The translations under genes and the position numbers were made by a program. Shown here in pieces: positions 54,701 to 63,154 of a stretch of DNA of 64,000 nt. Origin of the DNA: an uncultured Porphyromonadaceae bacterium (GTDB taxonomy: Bacteria > Bacteroidota > Bacteroidia > Bacteroidales > Muribaculaceae); contig UQGP01000001.1 of NCBI GenBank assembly GCA_900540625.1, forward strand, positions 186,001 through 250,000. The letters run 5' to 3'. The notes beneath the pieces are model-generated. The model searched no databases and was not told where the DNA came from. It saw only the letters and a list, made by a program, of their open reading frames with translations. Each line of letters opens with the position of its first letter. Position 1 is the first letter of the stretch.

Positions 54701-55232
54701 GAATTTTCATCGTAGGTGTGGAGTTGATGCCACCGTCATTGTTCGTAATGGTCAGGCCGGGGACTGCACCTTGGAGTGCTTTGGAAACGTCCGTGGTCGA
54801 ACGGCTGTCCATTACCTTGGCAACGTCAACGGTAGCAACTGCACCGGTGAGGTTGGCCTTTTTCTGTGTGCCGTAACCTACGACAACGAGCTGGTCGAGA
54901 AGCTCGGTGGTAGGCTCGAGATAAACGCTCATGTCATGCTTGGCTGCTACGTTTACGGTCTTGTAACCAACCGTGCTAACAGTCAGCATCGTCCCGGGTT
55001 TCACCTTGATAGTGAAGTGACCAAAGGCATCGGTAGAAACGCCTTGCGTCGAACCCTTAGGCGTAACACTTGCACCAATGACCGGGTCATTGTTTTCATC
55101 ATAGACTGTACCGCTGAGGGTGACAGCCGCCTGACTTTGCGATTGAGGCTCGGGATTTGCCAATGCGAAAACCTGTCCGCTGAAAGGCAAGCCACAAGTC
55201 AACAACAGAGTCACAAAAAGATGTTTTCTCAT
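51750..55232 (-). CDS. SusC/RagA family TonB-linked outer membrane transporter
   Basis: 1160 residues. The order is signal peptide MRKHLFVTLLLTCGLPFSGQVFA, a carboxypeptidase-regulatory-like domain (about 40-120), the TonB-box region LVVVGYGTQKKANLTGAV, a plug domain (SDVSKALQGAVPGLTITNN, SVLKDAASSSIYGTRAAFGVILITTK) and a 22-strand barrel that ends in a C-terminal aromatic residue. It imports large nutrients across the outer membrane with SusD, powered by TonB. The frame is open to 55301, but the signal peptide fixes the start at 55232. The predicted promoter lies about 290 bases upstream, leaving a long leader. Confidence 0.94.
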   Translation of the reverse strand: MRKHLFVTLLLTCGLPFSGQVFALANPEPQSQSQAAVTLSGTVYDENNDPVIGASVTPKGSTQGVSTDAFGHFTIKVKPGTMLTVSTVGYKTVNVAAKHDMSVYLEPTTELLDQLVVVGYGTQKKANLTGAVATVDVAKVMDSRSTTDVSKALQGAVPGLTITNNDGGINSTPTMKIRGTGTFSNGGASSPLLVVDGVVVDDITFLNPDDIAEISVLKDAASSSIYGTRAAFGVILITTKTSATKDRVSVKYSNNFAWSQATTLPEYPSVYNQIYALTEANLASNGELGLFGMDPFVMMPLAQQWEKEHGGKRAGYREMVPWTSDSSIGDYKMNPDGSAIYYADWDVAGIMFNNAAPSNYHNVSLEGTSGKTNYRLAFGYSNKSDLMEFNPAKMYRYNATANISTEIFSWLRAGARFSFSEKDYKGTYNVRGDYQYMWRWGSYFGPYGYLYGDDGEIIDFRNDIAYRKQAGQIKDTATQTRITGYIDADLFKGFTLHGDFTYSVVDLLNTTPYMPVYGYNSWGNISSPSYIVPESWSDARQTNTKDDMWSMNVYGTYSHTFADAFNLKVMAGATAEQEDYNYLYAKRDQLLDVNQPWLGLTTGGSDKTGYEISNSISHRATAGFFGRINFDYKGIYLLEFNGRYDGSSKFPADDQWAFFPSFSAGYRFSEEAYFQPLKAWWNNGKIRASYGSIGNEAVGSNRFLSVISGPYSSSWLTAGNSTTQYAAMPTLVSRTLTWEKVVTTDVGIDLGFLNNSLTASFDWYNRETRNMLAPGVDLPSVLGASSPYQNSGTLATKGWELSLGWNHSFGEAQVYATFTLADAKTKVKKWRNDTGKLYSWTPAQGNYTPGTYYGDIYGFETDRYFTKDDMNADGTNKYDQSALESGSFTYGVGDIKFKDLNGDGVINFGNPDMIELDGKTYIPGQAGYEEALANANHKSVPVGTVRNHGDLKVIGNTQPRYEYGFRLGGAWKGFDIDMFFQGVGKRDMWACSAFVMPFARGTDAIYTNQMSYNKQVIDMENQRLTGEILVDQSNDFPRLYPGCDGIGKLSGINSGRYNFYPQSRYLMNTAYLRLKNLTIGYTLPAEITRKALIQKARIYFSADNLCLLYNGMKNYPLDPEINVGTSGTTLSQSSVFAGNGYYGRTTPISRTFSFGVQVTF

Positions 55233-55528
55233 AAGGTTGTAGTGTTGATTGTTACTTTGATGTCCGCCACCACGCCTTTTTAGGGGCCCGGCAACCGACA
55301 TCGGGGTTAGGGTAAATAGATTATTTTTGGTGTTTGTTGTTTCTTATTTTAGGTAATTGTTTCGCTGTCTGTTTTTTAGACTAATTAATACTTTTTTTGG
55401 TGTTGGACTTAGTGTTTTAACGATTATTTCATCCGCTAAGTTAATCAGATTTTTTAGATTATCAGAAAATATTTGCATAATTTAACACGAAAAATATATT
55501 CCGTCCTGTTCACTCGCGGTTACACGGA
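55233..55528 (-). promoter_or_regulatory. Long 5' leader of the susCD transcript
   Basis: About 290 bases lie between the predicted start (near 55522) and the susC ATG. The region is AT-rich with T-runs and holds no called gene. I recognise no riboswitch. Leaders of Sus-type operons can be targets of small RNAs or trans-acting regulators, which is inference here. Confidence 0.4.
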
Positions 55529-55560
55529 CAAATTTAGTATCTTTTAGCCATACGCGCAAA
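55529..55560 (-). promoter_or_regulatory. Promoter of susCD
   Basis: Minus strand: TTTG (55560-55557), 20 bases, TAAATTTG (55536-55529). The divergent outer membrane protein promoter lies only 11 bases beyond its -33 box. Confidence 0.7.
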
Positions 55561-55570
55561 AAATAATGAC

Positions 55571-55578
55571 TAACTTTG
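55571..55578 (+). promoter_or_regulatory. -7 element of the outer membrane barrel gene
   Basis: TAACTTTG fits TAnnTTTG. Predicted start near 55585, leader about 108 bases. Its -33 region overlaps that of the divergent susCD promoter, so the two may compete or share a regulator. Confidence 0.55.
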
Positions 55579-55692
55579 CATAGTATCCGTCGGCGGTTTC
55601 ACCCCACGGCACGATACACATTATTTAATATATATACATTATACATATATAATATAGGCGTATCAAGCGCCTCAAAACTCATAATCAAGGTC

Positions 55693-56232
55693 ATGAAATT
55701 GTCCGTCAAATACTTGCGTGTGATATGCGCGCTGCTTGCAGCCCTGCCGCTGCTGATGTCTTTCGCTCCGACGGCCACGGCTCAGTGTGTGCGCGGCCAA
55801 AAGTCTTTCGGCGTAGACGCGGGTTATGTCTCGCGCAACAAGTCCGTAGTGGCGGGCTTGCAGTTCCAGTACGGGTTCAGCAGCCACTTCCGCGTTGCAC
55901 CGGGGGCACGCTGCATATTCCGCAATAATGACCGCGATGCCATACAATTGGATCTGGACACGCATTACCCGTTCAATTTCACGGGCGACCGCGCGGCGCT
56001 GTACCCCATCGTCGGCCTTAATTACTCGTGGTGGAACAGCCACAGCCATCCGCAGGACAGTCCCGAGGACGAAGATGTGTCCACACGCAAGCGCAATTTC
56101 GGACTCAATGCCGGCGCCGGATTCGAGTTTACGGCGTCACCGACACTGAAGATTCATATCGAGGCTCGATACTCGATGGTCAAAAGCAATTCGTCGGCCC
56201 AATTGACCGCCGGCATTGCATACATCTTTTAA
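55693..56232 (+). CDS. Small outer membrane beta-barrel protein
   Basis: 179 residues with a signal peptide ending near TATAQ. Alternating strands such as KSFGVDAGYVSRNKSVVAGLQFQYGFSSHFRVAPGARCIF and LKIHIEARYSMVKSNSSAQLTAGIAYIF end in Phe, as barrels do. The size fits an eight-stranded OmpX/OmpA-like barrel. Function unknown. The frame is open upstream to 55576, but that part is not signal-like and the ATG at 55693 opens directly into the signal. Confidence 0.75.
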   Translation: MKLSVKYLRVICALLAALPLLMSFAPTATAQCVRGQKSFGVDAGYVSRNKSVVAGLQFQYGFSSHFRVAPGARCIFRNNDRDAIQLDLDTHYPFNFTGDRAALYPIVGLNYSWWNSHSHPQDSPEDEDVSTRKRNFGLNAGAGFEFTASPTLKIHIEARYSMVKSNSSAQLTAGIAYIF

Positions 56233-56271
56233 CGCCGCACACCCAAGCGCACGAACAATATATTTTAGCGC

Positions 56272-57288
56272 ATGAACAACATTATTTTAGGAATCGAATC
56301 ATCATGCGACGACACCAGCGCCGCCATCATCGGCGATGGCCTGCTGCTGAGCAACGTCATCGCCTCGCAGAGCGTCCATGAGGAATACGGCGGCGTGGTG
56401 CCCGAACTGGCATCGCGTGCGCATCAGCAAAACATCGTCCCCGTAGTGGACACGGCCATCAAGCGCGCCGGCATATCCAAGACGGACATCTCGGCCATAG
56501 CCTTCACTCGCGGCCCGGGGCTGCTGGGCTCGCTGCTGGTGGGCACTTCTTTTGCCAAGGGATTGTCCCTGGGGCTGCGACGCCCGATAGTGGACGTCAA
56601 TCACCTGCACGCGCACGTGCTGTCGCACTTTATACGTCGCAAAAGCGAGGACGAAGTACCGGAGTATCCGTTTTTGTGCCTGCTCATCTCGGGCGGCAAT
56701 TCGCAGCTGATACTTGTCAAGAATTATAACGATATGGAAATCCTGGGCAAGACCATCGACGACGCCGCCGGCGAGGCTTTTGACAAGTGCGCCAAGGTCA
56801 TGGGGTTGCCCTACCCCGGCGGTCCGCATATCGATGCTCTGGCCGCGCAGGGCGACGCCAAGCGCTTCCATTTCTCGAAACCGCATATCGCCGGACTGGA
56901 CTATAGCTTCAGCGGCCTGAAGACCTCGTTTTTGTACACCCTGCGCGACGGCGTACATGCCGACCCGGATTTCATCGAGAAAAACCGCGCAGACTTGGCT
57001 GCCTCGCTGCAAGCCACGATTATAGACATCCTTCTGGACAAACTGGACAAGGCCGTGCGCCAAACTCGCGTGCGCACCGTGGCCATAGGCGGAGGTGTAT
57101 CAGCCAATTCGGGCGTACGCGCCGCCGTGGCCGAGTACTGCGCGCACCATGGCCTGAAGGCTTTCATTCCCGAACGCGCTTTCACCACCGACAACGCGGC
57201 CATGGTGGCCATCGCCGGATATTTCAAGTTCCTTGATCGGGAGTTCTGCGAGTATGACAAAGTTCCCTTTGCCCGAGTTTCGGTCTGA
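56272..57288 (+). CDS. tsaD: tRNA N6-adenosine threonylcarbamoyltransferase
   Basis: 338 residues, the usual TsaD length. It transfers threonylcarbamoyl to A37 of tRNAs reading ANN codons, together with TsaB and TsaE (not in this window). Motifs: ILGIESSCDDTSAAI, HQQNIVPVVDTAI, TRGPGLLGSLLVGTSFAKGL, VNHLHAHVLSHF with the metal His residues, LISGGNSQL, DDAAGEAFDKCAKVMGLPYPGGP, and GGGVSANSGVR. Between this gene and cinA lie two kinds of short repeat. Confidence 0.96.
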   Translation: MNNIILGIESSCDDTSAAIIGDGLLLSNVIASQSVHEEYGGVVPELASRAHQQNIVPVVDTAIKRAGISKTDISAIAFTRGPGLLGSLLVGTSFAKGLSLGLRRPIVDVNHLHAHVLSHFIRRKSEDEVPEYPFLCLLISGGNSQLILVKNYNDMEILGKTIDDAAGEAFDKCAKVMGLPYPGGPHIDALAAQGDAKRFHFSKPHIAGLDYSFSGLKTSFLYTLRDGVHADPDFIEKNRADLAASLQATIIDILLDKLDKAVRQTRVRTVAIGGGVSANSGVRAAVAEYCAHHGLKAFIPERAFTTDNAAMVAIAGYFKFLDREFCEYDKVPFARVSV

Positions 57289-57341
57289 ATAATGTCGAAT
57301 GCCTGAATAATGTGGAATGTCGAATGTGGAATGTGGAATAA
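57287..57341. repeat. GAATGTGGAATGT-type repeat, second copy
   Basis: The reverse complement closely matches 2199-2250 in the S8 protease tail, including the AGGCATTC spacer and the flanking repeated ATTCCAC units. It begins right at the tsaD stop. Confidence 0.75.
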
Positions 57342-57349
57342 CTTTTGCC

Positions 57350-57437
57350 GGGACTTTAGGGACCTTGGGGACTTTAAGGACTTTAAGGACCTTAGGGACT
57401 TTAAGGACCTTAGGGGCTTTAGAGACACTGAGACCTT
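57350..57437. repeat. 9-bp tandem repeat (GGACTTTAA / GGACCTTAG)
   Basis: About nine consecutive 9-base units alternate between GGACTTTAA-like and GGACCTTAG-like forms, then decay into GGGGCTTTAG and GACCTTA. The run fills most of the gap between the first repeat and the cinA start at 57462. Units can pair with each other (CCTTAGG, CTTTAAGG), so the transcript may fold. Confidence 0.8.
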
Positions 57438-57461
57438 AAAATATTATCAAAAGGATTTTCA

Positions 57462-58709
57462 ATGAAAGCTTACGTCATAGTTATCGGCGACGAAATCCTG
57501 CTGGGACGCGTCACCGACACCAATTCGGGCGACATTGCCCGCAGCCTCGACCCGCTGGGCATCCCCGTGGTGGGAGTTGACGTCGTGGGTGACGTCGCCG
57601 CCGACATTACAGCCGCGGTACATCGCGCCATGGACGCCGCCGACATCGTAATCACCACCGGCGGCCTGGGTCCGACTAAGGACGATATCACTAAGGCCGC
57701 TCTGATGAGCATCTTCGGCGGCAAACTGAGACACGACCCGGAAGTCACGGCTAATATCCATCGCATATTTGCCGCCAAAGGTCGCAAAATCAATGCGTTG
57801 ACCGAAAATCAAGCCCTCGTACCCGATACATGCACCGTCATACAGAATATATATGGAACGGCGCCCGTAATGATGTGGGAACGAGACGGTCACGTCCTGG
57901 TGGCAATGCCGGGCGTACCCTCGGAGACTCGCGGAATGTTGAGCCATGCAGTGATACCGATGATCGGCGAACGTTTTCACGGCGATAAGACGCTGACGCA
58001 CAACACGCTCGTCATCACCGGGATTACGGAAAGTGCACTTGCCGAACGGCTTGACGCTTGGGAGAAAGCTCTGCCCGCAGGCTTCCATCTGGCTTATTTG
58101 CCGGACGTCCCCGTAATACGGCTGCGCCTGGACGGCGTCGGCAGCGATGCCGAGGCTACATACGAAAAAACAGCAACACTTATCGCCGAGCTCAAGGAGG
58201 AACTCGGCTCGCTCGTCGTCGGCGAGGGCGCAATGTCCATCGCCGAGATGCTCATAGACAAAGTACGCAGTTGCGGATACTCTCTCGGGACGGCCGAAAG
58301 CTGCACCGGCGGACGTATCGCATCGGCCATCACTGCCGTGGCCGGGTGCTCGGACATCTTCGCAGGCGGCATAGTGGCCTACGCCAACGAGGTAAAGCAC
58401 AACGTATTGGGCGTATCACAACAAGTCCTTGACAGCGAAGGCGCCGTCAGCCGCCCTGTGGTCGAAGCTATGGCCGAGGGCGCTGCACAATGCCTCGGAT
58501 GCTCGTGCGCAGTGGCTACTTCGGGCATCGCCGGTCCGGGCGGCGTCACGCCGGACAAGCCCGTGGGCACGGTATGGATTGCAGCACGTACCCCGTCGGC
58601 ACACACCTCCGCCCTGCACCATTTCTCGGGCGACCGCGCCACCGTGGCCGCAAGCGCCACCAACGCCGCGATGCTGATGCTGCTCCGGTTGCTCAACGCC
58701 GAGCGCTAA
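57462..58709 (+). CDS. cinA: CinA family competence/damage-inducible protein
   Basis: 415 residues with both standard domains: an N-terminal molybdopterin-binding-like domain (IVIGDEILLGRVTDTNSGDIARSL, VITTGGLGPTKDDITKAAL, LVAMPGVPSETRGML) and a C-terminal CinA/PncC amidase domain (LGTAESCTGGRIASAITAVAG, VATSGIAGPGGVTPDKPVGTVW). The second domain recycles NMN by deamidation in known examples; the first hydrolyses ADP-ribose-type substrates. It starts right after the repeat tract. Confidence 0.94.
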   Translation: MKAYVIVIGDEILLGRVTDTNSGDIARSLDPLGIPVVGVDVVGDVAADITAAVHRAMDAADIVITTGGLGPTKDDITKAALMSIFGGKLRHDPEVTANIHRIFAAKGRKINALTENQALVPDTCTVIQNIYGTAPVMMWERDGHVLVAMPGVPSETRGMLSHAVIPMIGERFHGDKTLTHNTLVITGITESALAERLDAWEKALPAGFHLAYLPDVPVIRLRLDGVGSDAEATYEKTATLIAELKEELGSLVVGEGAMSIAEMLIDKVRSCGYSLGTAESCTGGRIASAITAVAGCSDIFAGGIVAYANEVKHNVLGVSQQVLDSEGAVSRPVVEAMAEGAAQCLGCSCAVATSGIAGPGGVTPDKPVGTVWIAARTPSAHTSALHHFSGDRATVAASATNAAMLMLLRLLNAER

Positions 58710-58758
58710 ACACCTGCAGCAAAAGTATTTCCATCGAAGAAAGGGAAATTTAAGACAA

Positions 58759-58780
58759 AGCGCCGGTCATCATCGGCGCT
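58759..58780. terminator. Hairpin between convergent cinA and the HsdR-N gene
   Basis: AGCGCCG (58759-58765) and CGGCGCT (58774-58780) pair perfectly around an 8-base loop between stops at 58709 and 58799. No T-run. Confidence 0.5.
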
Positions 58781-58798
58781 AACAACTTGTGGCGCAAT

Positions 58799-59299
58799 CT
58801 ATTCAGCGCCCACAATCCGATCGTATTGCGGCAGGTCGGCCAAGAAATGATATTCGCCGCTGTCGGGATTGACTTTTACGCAGTAATGCCGTAACCCGTT
58901 GGATACGAATAGATAAGGGGTCTTCAGAACAAGATTGTAGCGTACGATTTGGTCAAACGTGTTTTGGCTGACCGTCACCGCAGGCGCTTTGTACTCCACG
59001 ATAGCCACCGGGCGTGCGTAATCGTCATAAATCACTGTGTCACAGCGACGCACCGTCCGATTGAAGCGCAGGCCCACCTCATTGGCCATGCGTATATCCG
59101 GGTAGCCGAGCCGGGAGATAAGATAATGCGTAAAGTGCTGACGCACCCACTCTTCGGGCGTCAGCATCACCCAAATGCGGCGTAAATCGTCGTACACCTC
59201 GATGGCCCCGTCCCCGCTGCGGCGGCGCAAGGCTATATCGTAAGTCGGCAGGTTTAGCGGCGGAAATTCGCGCAAGTCAAATATGGGTCGTGGTGACAT
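58799..59299 (-). CDS. HsdR N-terminal-like nuclease-fold protein
   Basis: About 166 residues: a stand-alone domain like the N-terminus of type I restriction enzyme R subunits. VRQHFTHYLISRLGYPDIRMANEVGLRF leads to the PD-(D/E)XK core RRCDTVIYDDYARPVAIVEYKAPAVTVSQNTFDQIVRYN, in which Asp and E-x-K are present. The helicase parts of HsdR are absent and no hsdM or hsdS is near. The short protein is widespread in Bacteroidetes beside holA, so it is more likely a housekeeping nuclease than a remnant. The upstream start at 59413 would overlap holA; 59299 is chosen. Confidence 0.8.
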   Translation of the reverse strand: MSPRPIFDLREFPPLNLPTYDIALRRRSGDGAIEVYDDLRRIWVMLTPEEWVRQHFTHYLISRLGYPDIRMANEVGLRFNRTVRRCDTVIYDDYARPVAIVEYKAPAVTVSQNTFDQIVRYNLVLKTPYLFVSNGLRHYCVKVNPDSGEYHFLADLPQYDRIVGAE

Positions 59300-59366
59300 C
59301 GAATGAAATATTTGTCCGAAAACGGAATAATGCGTAAATTTACAAAATAATTCCGAGACAGACATT

Positions 59367-60404
59367 ATGGCATCCGCATCTACGACATTTGCCTCGCTGC
59401 GCGCCTCGCTCAAAAAGGGCGAGTACGCCCCCGTATACCTGCTTCATGGCGAGGAAGGCTACTTTATAGACGTGCTTACCAAGGACTTTGAGAATATACT
59501 CGATGAGGACGAAAAAGTCTTCAACCAGTACATCCTGTACGCGCCGCAGACCGATATGGCCGAAGTCGTGGATATCTGCCGCCGCTATCCGATGATGTCC
59601 GACCGCATTGTAGTGATACTCAAGGAAGCACAAAGCGTGCGCGCCGACCTGCTTGACAAATTGGCCAAATACGTATCGCAACCTTCGCCGTCGACCATTT
59701 TGGTGATATGCTCGCGCGGCGCCACGGCCAAGGGCAAGCAGTTGATGGCGGCCATCAAATCGTCCGGCGCCGTAGTCTTCGAATCAAAGAAAATCCCTGA
59801 GTACCAAATAGGTACACATATCGCAAATTTCATCAAGGAGCAAGGTCTGAACGTAGACCCCAAGGCTCTGGAAATGCTCAAGGAATACGTCGGCAATGAC
59901 CTCAGCCGTCTGTACAACGAGATTTCGAAGCTGACGACAATCCTGGGCCCGGGCGCGACGGTGACGCCGCAAGCCATCGAGCGAAATATCGGATACTCGA
60001 AGGAATACAATGCTTACGAGCTGGTAGACGCTCTGGCACAAAAGGATGCCTTGCGCGTATTCCGTATCGCAGACTATTTCCGCAGCAACCCCAAATCGAC
60101 GCCGCTGGTATTGGCCACGGCCGCAATATTCGGATTTTTCTCGGACTTACTGGTGTCGTGGTACACCCCGGACAAGGGCGACCGAGCGCAGATGCAAGCG
60201 CTGGGGCTGAAAAGTCCTTACCCGTTGAAGCGCTTTGCCGTAGGGCGCCGCAATTACAATGCCTCGCAGGTCATCGAGGTCATACGTGCGCTACGCCAAT
60301 TTGACGCGCAAAGCAAGGGCGCCGGGTCGCGCCAAAACGAGCACGCCCTGTTCCACGACCTTATGTACCATATACTTAGCGCAAAGGGATACCTCGGCGT
60401 ATAG
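59367..60404 (+). CDS. holA: DNA polymerase III subunit delta
   Basis: 345 residues. It is the clamp-loader subunit that opens the sliding clamp. Features: SLKKGEYAPVYLLHGEEGYFIDVLTKDFE at the N-terminus (the degenerate nucleotide-binding region), IVVILKEAQSVR, LDKLAKYVSQPSPSTILVICSRG, and a C-terminal helical domain with FFSDLLVSWYTPDK. It is divergent from the HsdR-N-like gene, with 67 bases between the starts. Confidence 0.92.
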   Translation: MASASTTFASLRASLKKGEYAPVYLLHGEEGYFIDVLTKDFENILDEDEKVFNQYILYAPQTDMAEVVDICRRYPMMSDRIVVILKEAQSVRADLLDKLAKYVSQPSPSTILVICSRGATAKGKQLMAAIKSSGAVVFESKKIPEYQIGTHIANFIKEQGLNVDPKALEMLKEYVGNDLSRLYNEISKLTTILGPGATVTPQAIERNIGYSKEYNAYELVDALAQKDALRVFRIADYFRSNPKSTPLVLATAAIFGFFSDLLVSWYTPDKGDRAQMQALGLKSPYPLKRFAVGRRNYNASQVIEVIRALRQFDAQSKGAGSRQNEHALFHDLMYHILSAKGYLGV

Positions 60405-60583
60405 GATAGCGAATTCCTGCGCGGCAACCAAGACACATTTGCGTCCGGCCAAAGATGTATAAGAGGTGTGCCCGAATAGCGAGTTCCGGCACGGGCGCTG
60501 TGTCAAAATGGCAATTACGGGAAGGGACACATCATAATGTGTACGCAGTGATATGGCCTACAACCTTTTACGTCCAAGTGTAT

Positions 60584-61435
60584 TTAACGGAAGCGGCGAA
60601 AACGCACAGTCATCGGCTGAGAGCCGAGGTTTAGTGTCAAAATCGAACCGCCTTCGTCGAGGGTGGCGTGTATCTGTCCGCCAAGTTCCGTTCCATCAGC
60701 GCAATACCATTGCAAGTCGTAGTCGCGGACAAAGGGCGTAGGCATCAGCCGTCCCTTGATGTCCATCGCGTGCCACATATCAGAGGTTTCGTAGCCGCTC
60801 AAATAGACGATGATATATCCGTCGCCGTCACGCAACGTTGCAATGCGCAGCGGGGCCAATGCCACCGTCCCCTCGACCCCGATATCGCTATCCATAAATT
60901 CCCATAATCCCTCGGTCATATCGGTACTTTCGGCCAAATACCGGGACAATTCGTCGCGAGTCATTGCATATCGACGTGGCACATAGCGATATACAATCGG
61001 CGCACGCGCCACCGCAGGCCGCACTCGGCTGTCATGTCGTACGACAATTGCACTGCCTACGGCAAAATCGATGTCCGTACCGGGTTCAATATCAAGCTCT
61101 TCGCCGTTGACGGCATATAAGCGCGTACCATACGCATTCTTGGCGATGCGCAACGATACGGGGACGGATGCTTCCTTGACATTTACTTCCCAACGGGCTA
61201 TCACACTGTCTGTTGCGGCGATATACCCGACTGTGGCCTTGTCTCCGTAAATATTGTCGCGACTGACGTCTATGTCAAGGCGTCGCACGTCGCCCGAAGC
61301 AGCATCGCGCCACTCAAGACTCCACGGCGCACGGCAACGCACATGCACGTCCGCAGCCTCGATAGGTGCCACGACCTGCGGACACAACGTATCCGTGACC
61401 ACGGCCAGTACGGCGAACAAGGCTGATGCAGGCAT
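60584..61435 (-). CDS. Uncharacterised exported protein
   Basis: 283 residues beginning with a signal-like segment (MPASALFAVLAVVTDTL). It is beta-rich and acidic, with no family I recognise: RCRAPWSLEWRDAASGDVRRLDIDVSRDNIYGD, then VNGEELDIEPGTDIDFAVGSAIVV, and a final LTLNLGSQPMTVRFRRF. Possibly an envelope or surface protein limited to this order. The gap 60405-60583 downstream holds nothing recognisable. Confidence 0.6.
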   Translation of the reverse strand: MPASALFAVLAVVTDTLCPQVVAPIEAADVHVRCRAPWSLEWRDAASGDVRRLDIDVSRDNIYGDKATVGYIAATDSVIARWEVNVKEASVPVSLRIAKNAYGTRLYAVNGEELDIEPGTDIDFAVGSAIVVRHDSRVRPAVARAPIVYRYVPRRYAMTRDELSRYLAESTDMTEGLWEFMDSDIGVEGTVALAPLRIATLRDGDGYIIVYLSGYETSDMWHAMDIKGRLMPTPFVRDYDLQWYCADGTELGGQIHATLDEGGSILTLNLGSQPMTVRFRRFR

Positions 61436-61557
61436 AAATTATTTGATAATCATTTGACAATATGCGGCTTATAACGCCATTGGCGATTCACCCGAAAAAT
61501 CGGCCGAACCCGAGCATTATGCCGCGTCGTGACATCATTTTCAGTAAGAGACAGGCG

Positions 61558-62970
61558 TCAGAAAGCGTTGGATTCGCCATGTATGGCATTAATCACCGTG
61601 CGAGCTATAATCTTCATATCCAGGAAGAAATGCCAGTGCTCGATGTACCACACATCGTACTCGACACGCTTCTCCATCTTCCATACTTCGTCCGTAAGAC
61701 CGCGATAGCCGTTGACCTGGGCCCATCCGGTGATGCCGGGCTTAACCACATGGCGCACCATATACTTGTCTATCAGTTGGGTATAGCTTTCGGTCTGTTT
61801 GAGCATATGCGGACGCGGTCCCACGACGGACATATCGCCGAGGAAGACGTTTATAAACTGGGGCAACTCGTCCAAAGATGTTTTGCGCAGGAAATCACCG
61901 ACTTTGGTCTTGCGCGGGTCATCCTTGGTGGCCTGAGCGGTATCTGCAGCCGCATTTACGCGCATCGTACGGAATTTCAAGCAATTGAATGTGCGTCCGC
62001 GGTATCCGGTACGTTTTTGTTTGAAGAACACCGGGCCGGGAGACGACAGCTTGATGGCTATAGCCACCGGAATCAATATGAGGGGGAAAAATATCAGGAA
62101 TATCGACGAGAATACGATATCAAAGAGGCGTTTGAGGCCGCGGTTGAGCGGATTGCTCAAGGGGTTGCGCAGAAGGCTCAGGACGTTCATTGCGCCGATG
62201 CTCCTGCTCTCGAAATGCCGGCGCACGTAGCGCGAAATCTGCGGCACATAGTAGAACGACACCACATTGTCGTCCGCAATTTTGAGTACACGCGACAGCG
62301 CCTGAGCTTTTTCGCCCGACCAAGCGAAGTATATCTCGTCGACATTATGCTCCTTGACATAAGCATCAAGCACGTCCAAAGAGCCGATGTACGGAGCCGG
62401 CAGCTCGCCTTCGGGCTTGTCGTCATCTATAAAGCCCATGATGCAAAAACCGTATCCGGCATCACTGTTCATTTCGTGGTACAGACGGTGCGCCGTGGTA
62501 TTGGTGCCGACTATGACCACTCGCACAAAATTACGTCCCTGGCTACGCATATGCTTGAGCATAAAGCGTGACAGTGTCCATCCCGCCGGCCATGCCACTA
62601 TCAGGACTCCGTAAAGAAGGCCATACGAAGCGACACCGAGGTTGTGGCCGAAGATTTCCTGCAAGGACAAAAAAGCAAGGCAATGCAGCCCTACGGCACG
62701 GAAGGCGCGTACGACCGTGTGGTCCAACAGGATAGTGCGGTAATTGTCGTGTTTCACAAATTGCACCGCCAGCGGCAGCAGACATGCAACGTTGCACAAT
62801 ACCCATCCGCGACATATATCTTCACCATATTGGCTACCCATTGCTATTGTCAGCCAATACAGCAGATTGACCATCAGGATATCCGCCATATTGAACAACG
62901 CCGGAATCCATGCGCCATATTTTCTGTATTTTCTTTTTTCAGTTCTTTCAATAAGTGATTTACTTGGCAT
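61558..62970 (-). CDS. WcaJ-type undecaprenyl-phosphate phosphoglycosyl transferase
   Basis: 470 residues. It has four N-terminal membrane helices (about 25-125), a CoA-binding-like Rossmann region ([19 protein letters not shown]), then the sugar transferase domain from about 280: [44 protein letters not shown], the Asp-Glu pair in [26 protein letters not shown], and [14 protein letters not shown]. It starts extracellular polysaccharide by loading a sugar phosphate on the carrier lipid. The frame opens at a TTG (62976); ATG 62970 is preferred. No further capsule genes surround it here. Confidence 0.92.
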   Translation of the reverse strand: MPSKSLIERTEKRKYRKYGAWIPALFNMADILMVNLLYWLTIAMGSQYGEDICRGWVLCNVACLLPLAVQFVKHDNYRTILLDHTVVRAFRAVGLHCLAFLSLQEIFGHNLGVASYGLLYGVLIVAWPAGWTLSRFMLKHMRSQGRNFVRVVIVGTNTTAHRLYHEMNSDAGYGFCIMGFIDDDKPEGELPAPYIGSLDVLDAYVKEHNVDEIYFAWSGEKAQALSRVLKIADDNVVSFYYVPQISRYVRRHFESRSIGAMNVLSLLRNPLSNPLNRGLKRLFDIVFSSIFLIFFPLILIPVAIAIKLSSPGPVFFKQKRTGYRGRTFNCLKFRTMRVNAAADTAQATKDDPRKTKVGDFLRKTSLDELPQFINVFLGDMSVVGPRPHMLKQTESYTQLIDKYMVRHVVKPGITGWAQVNGYRGLTDEVWKMEKRVEYDVWYIEHWHFFLDMKIIARTVINAIHGESNAF

Positions 62971-63108
62971 ACTCAATAGGTTTTGTCAATACAACATCTA
63001 ATCCGTTGTCAAATTTGCTTGGCGTATTTGGTTTCGTACATTGATTGTCCATGGTCGATTGTTGACGGCAACGGATAAGTTACGGCTCTTTAGAGTTATA
63101 ATATATTT

Positions 63109-63141
63109 TTCCGGGCAGTACGGCAGGTGTACTGCCCGGAA
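63109..63141. terminator. Perfect 13-bp hairpin after the DUF349 gene
   Basis: TTCCGGGCAGTAC (63109-63121) and GTACTGCCCGGAA (63129-63141) enclose a 7-base loop, 14 bases past the stop of the minus-strand DUF349 gene. No T-run follows on that strand. Confidence 0.65.
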
Positions 63142-63154
63142 GTTATGAGATCTG

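Noticed and set aside
57350..57437. Regular 9-base array considered as a CRISPR
   Set aside because: Units are directly adjacent with no spacers and far too short; no cas gene in the window.
60449..61560. Fragments resembling Nextera transposon-end adapter sequence near 60449 and 61549
   Set aside because: Only about ten bases match at each place, within otherwise coherent sequence; chance is sufficient explanation.
61462..62571. A 369-codon + strand open frame opposite the WcaJ-type gene
   Set aside because: Antisense shadow of a well-supported transferase.
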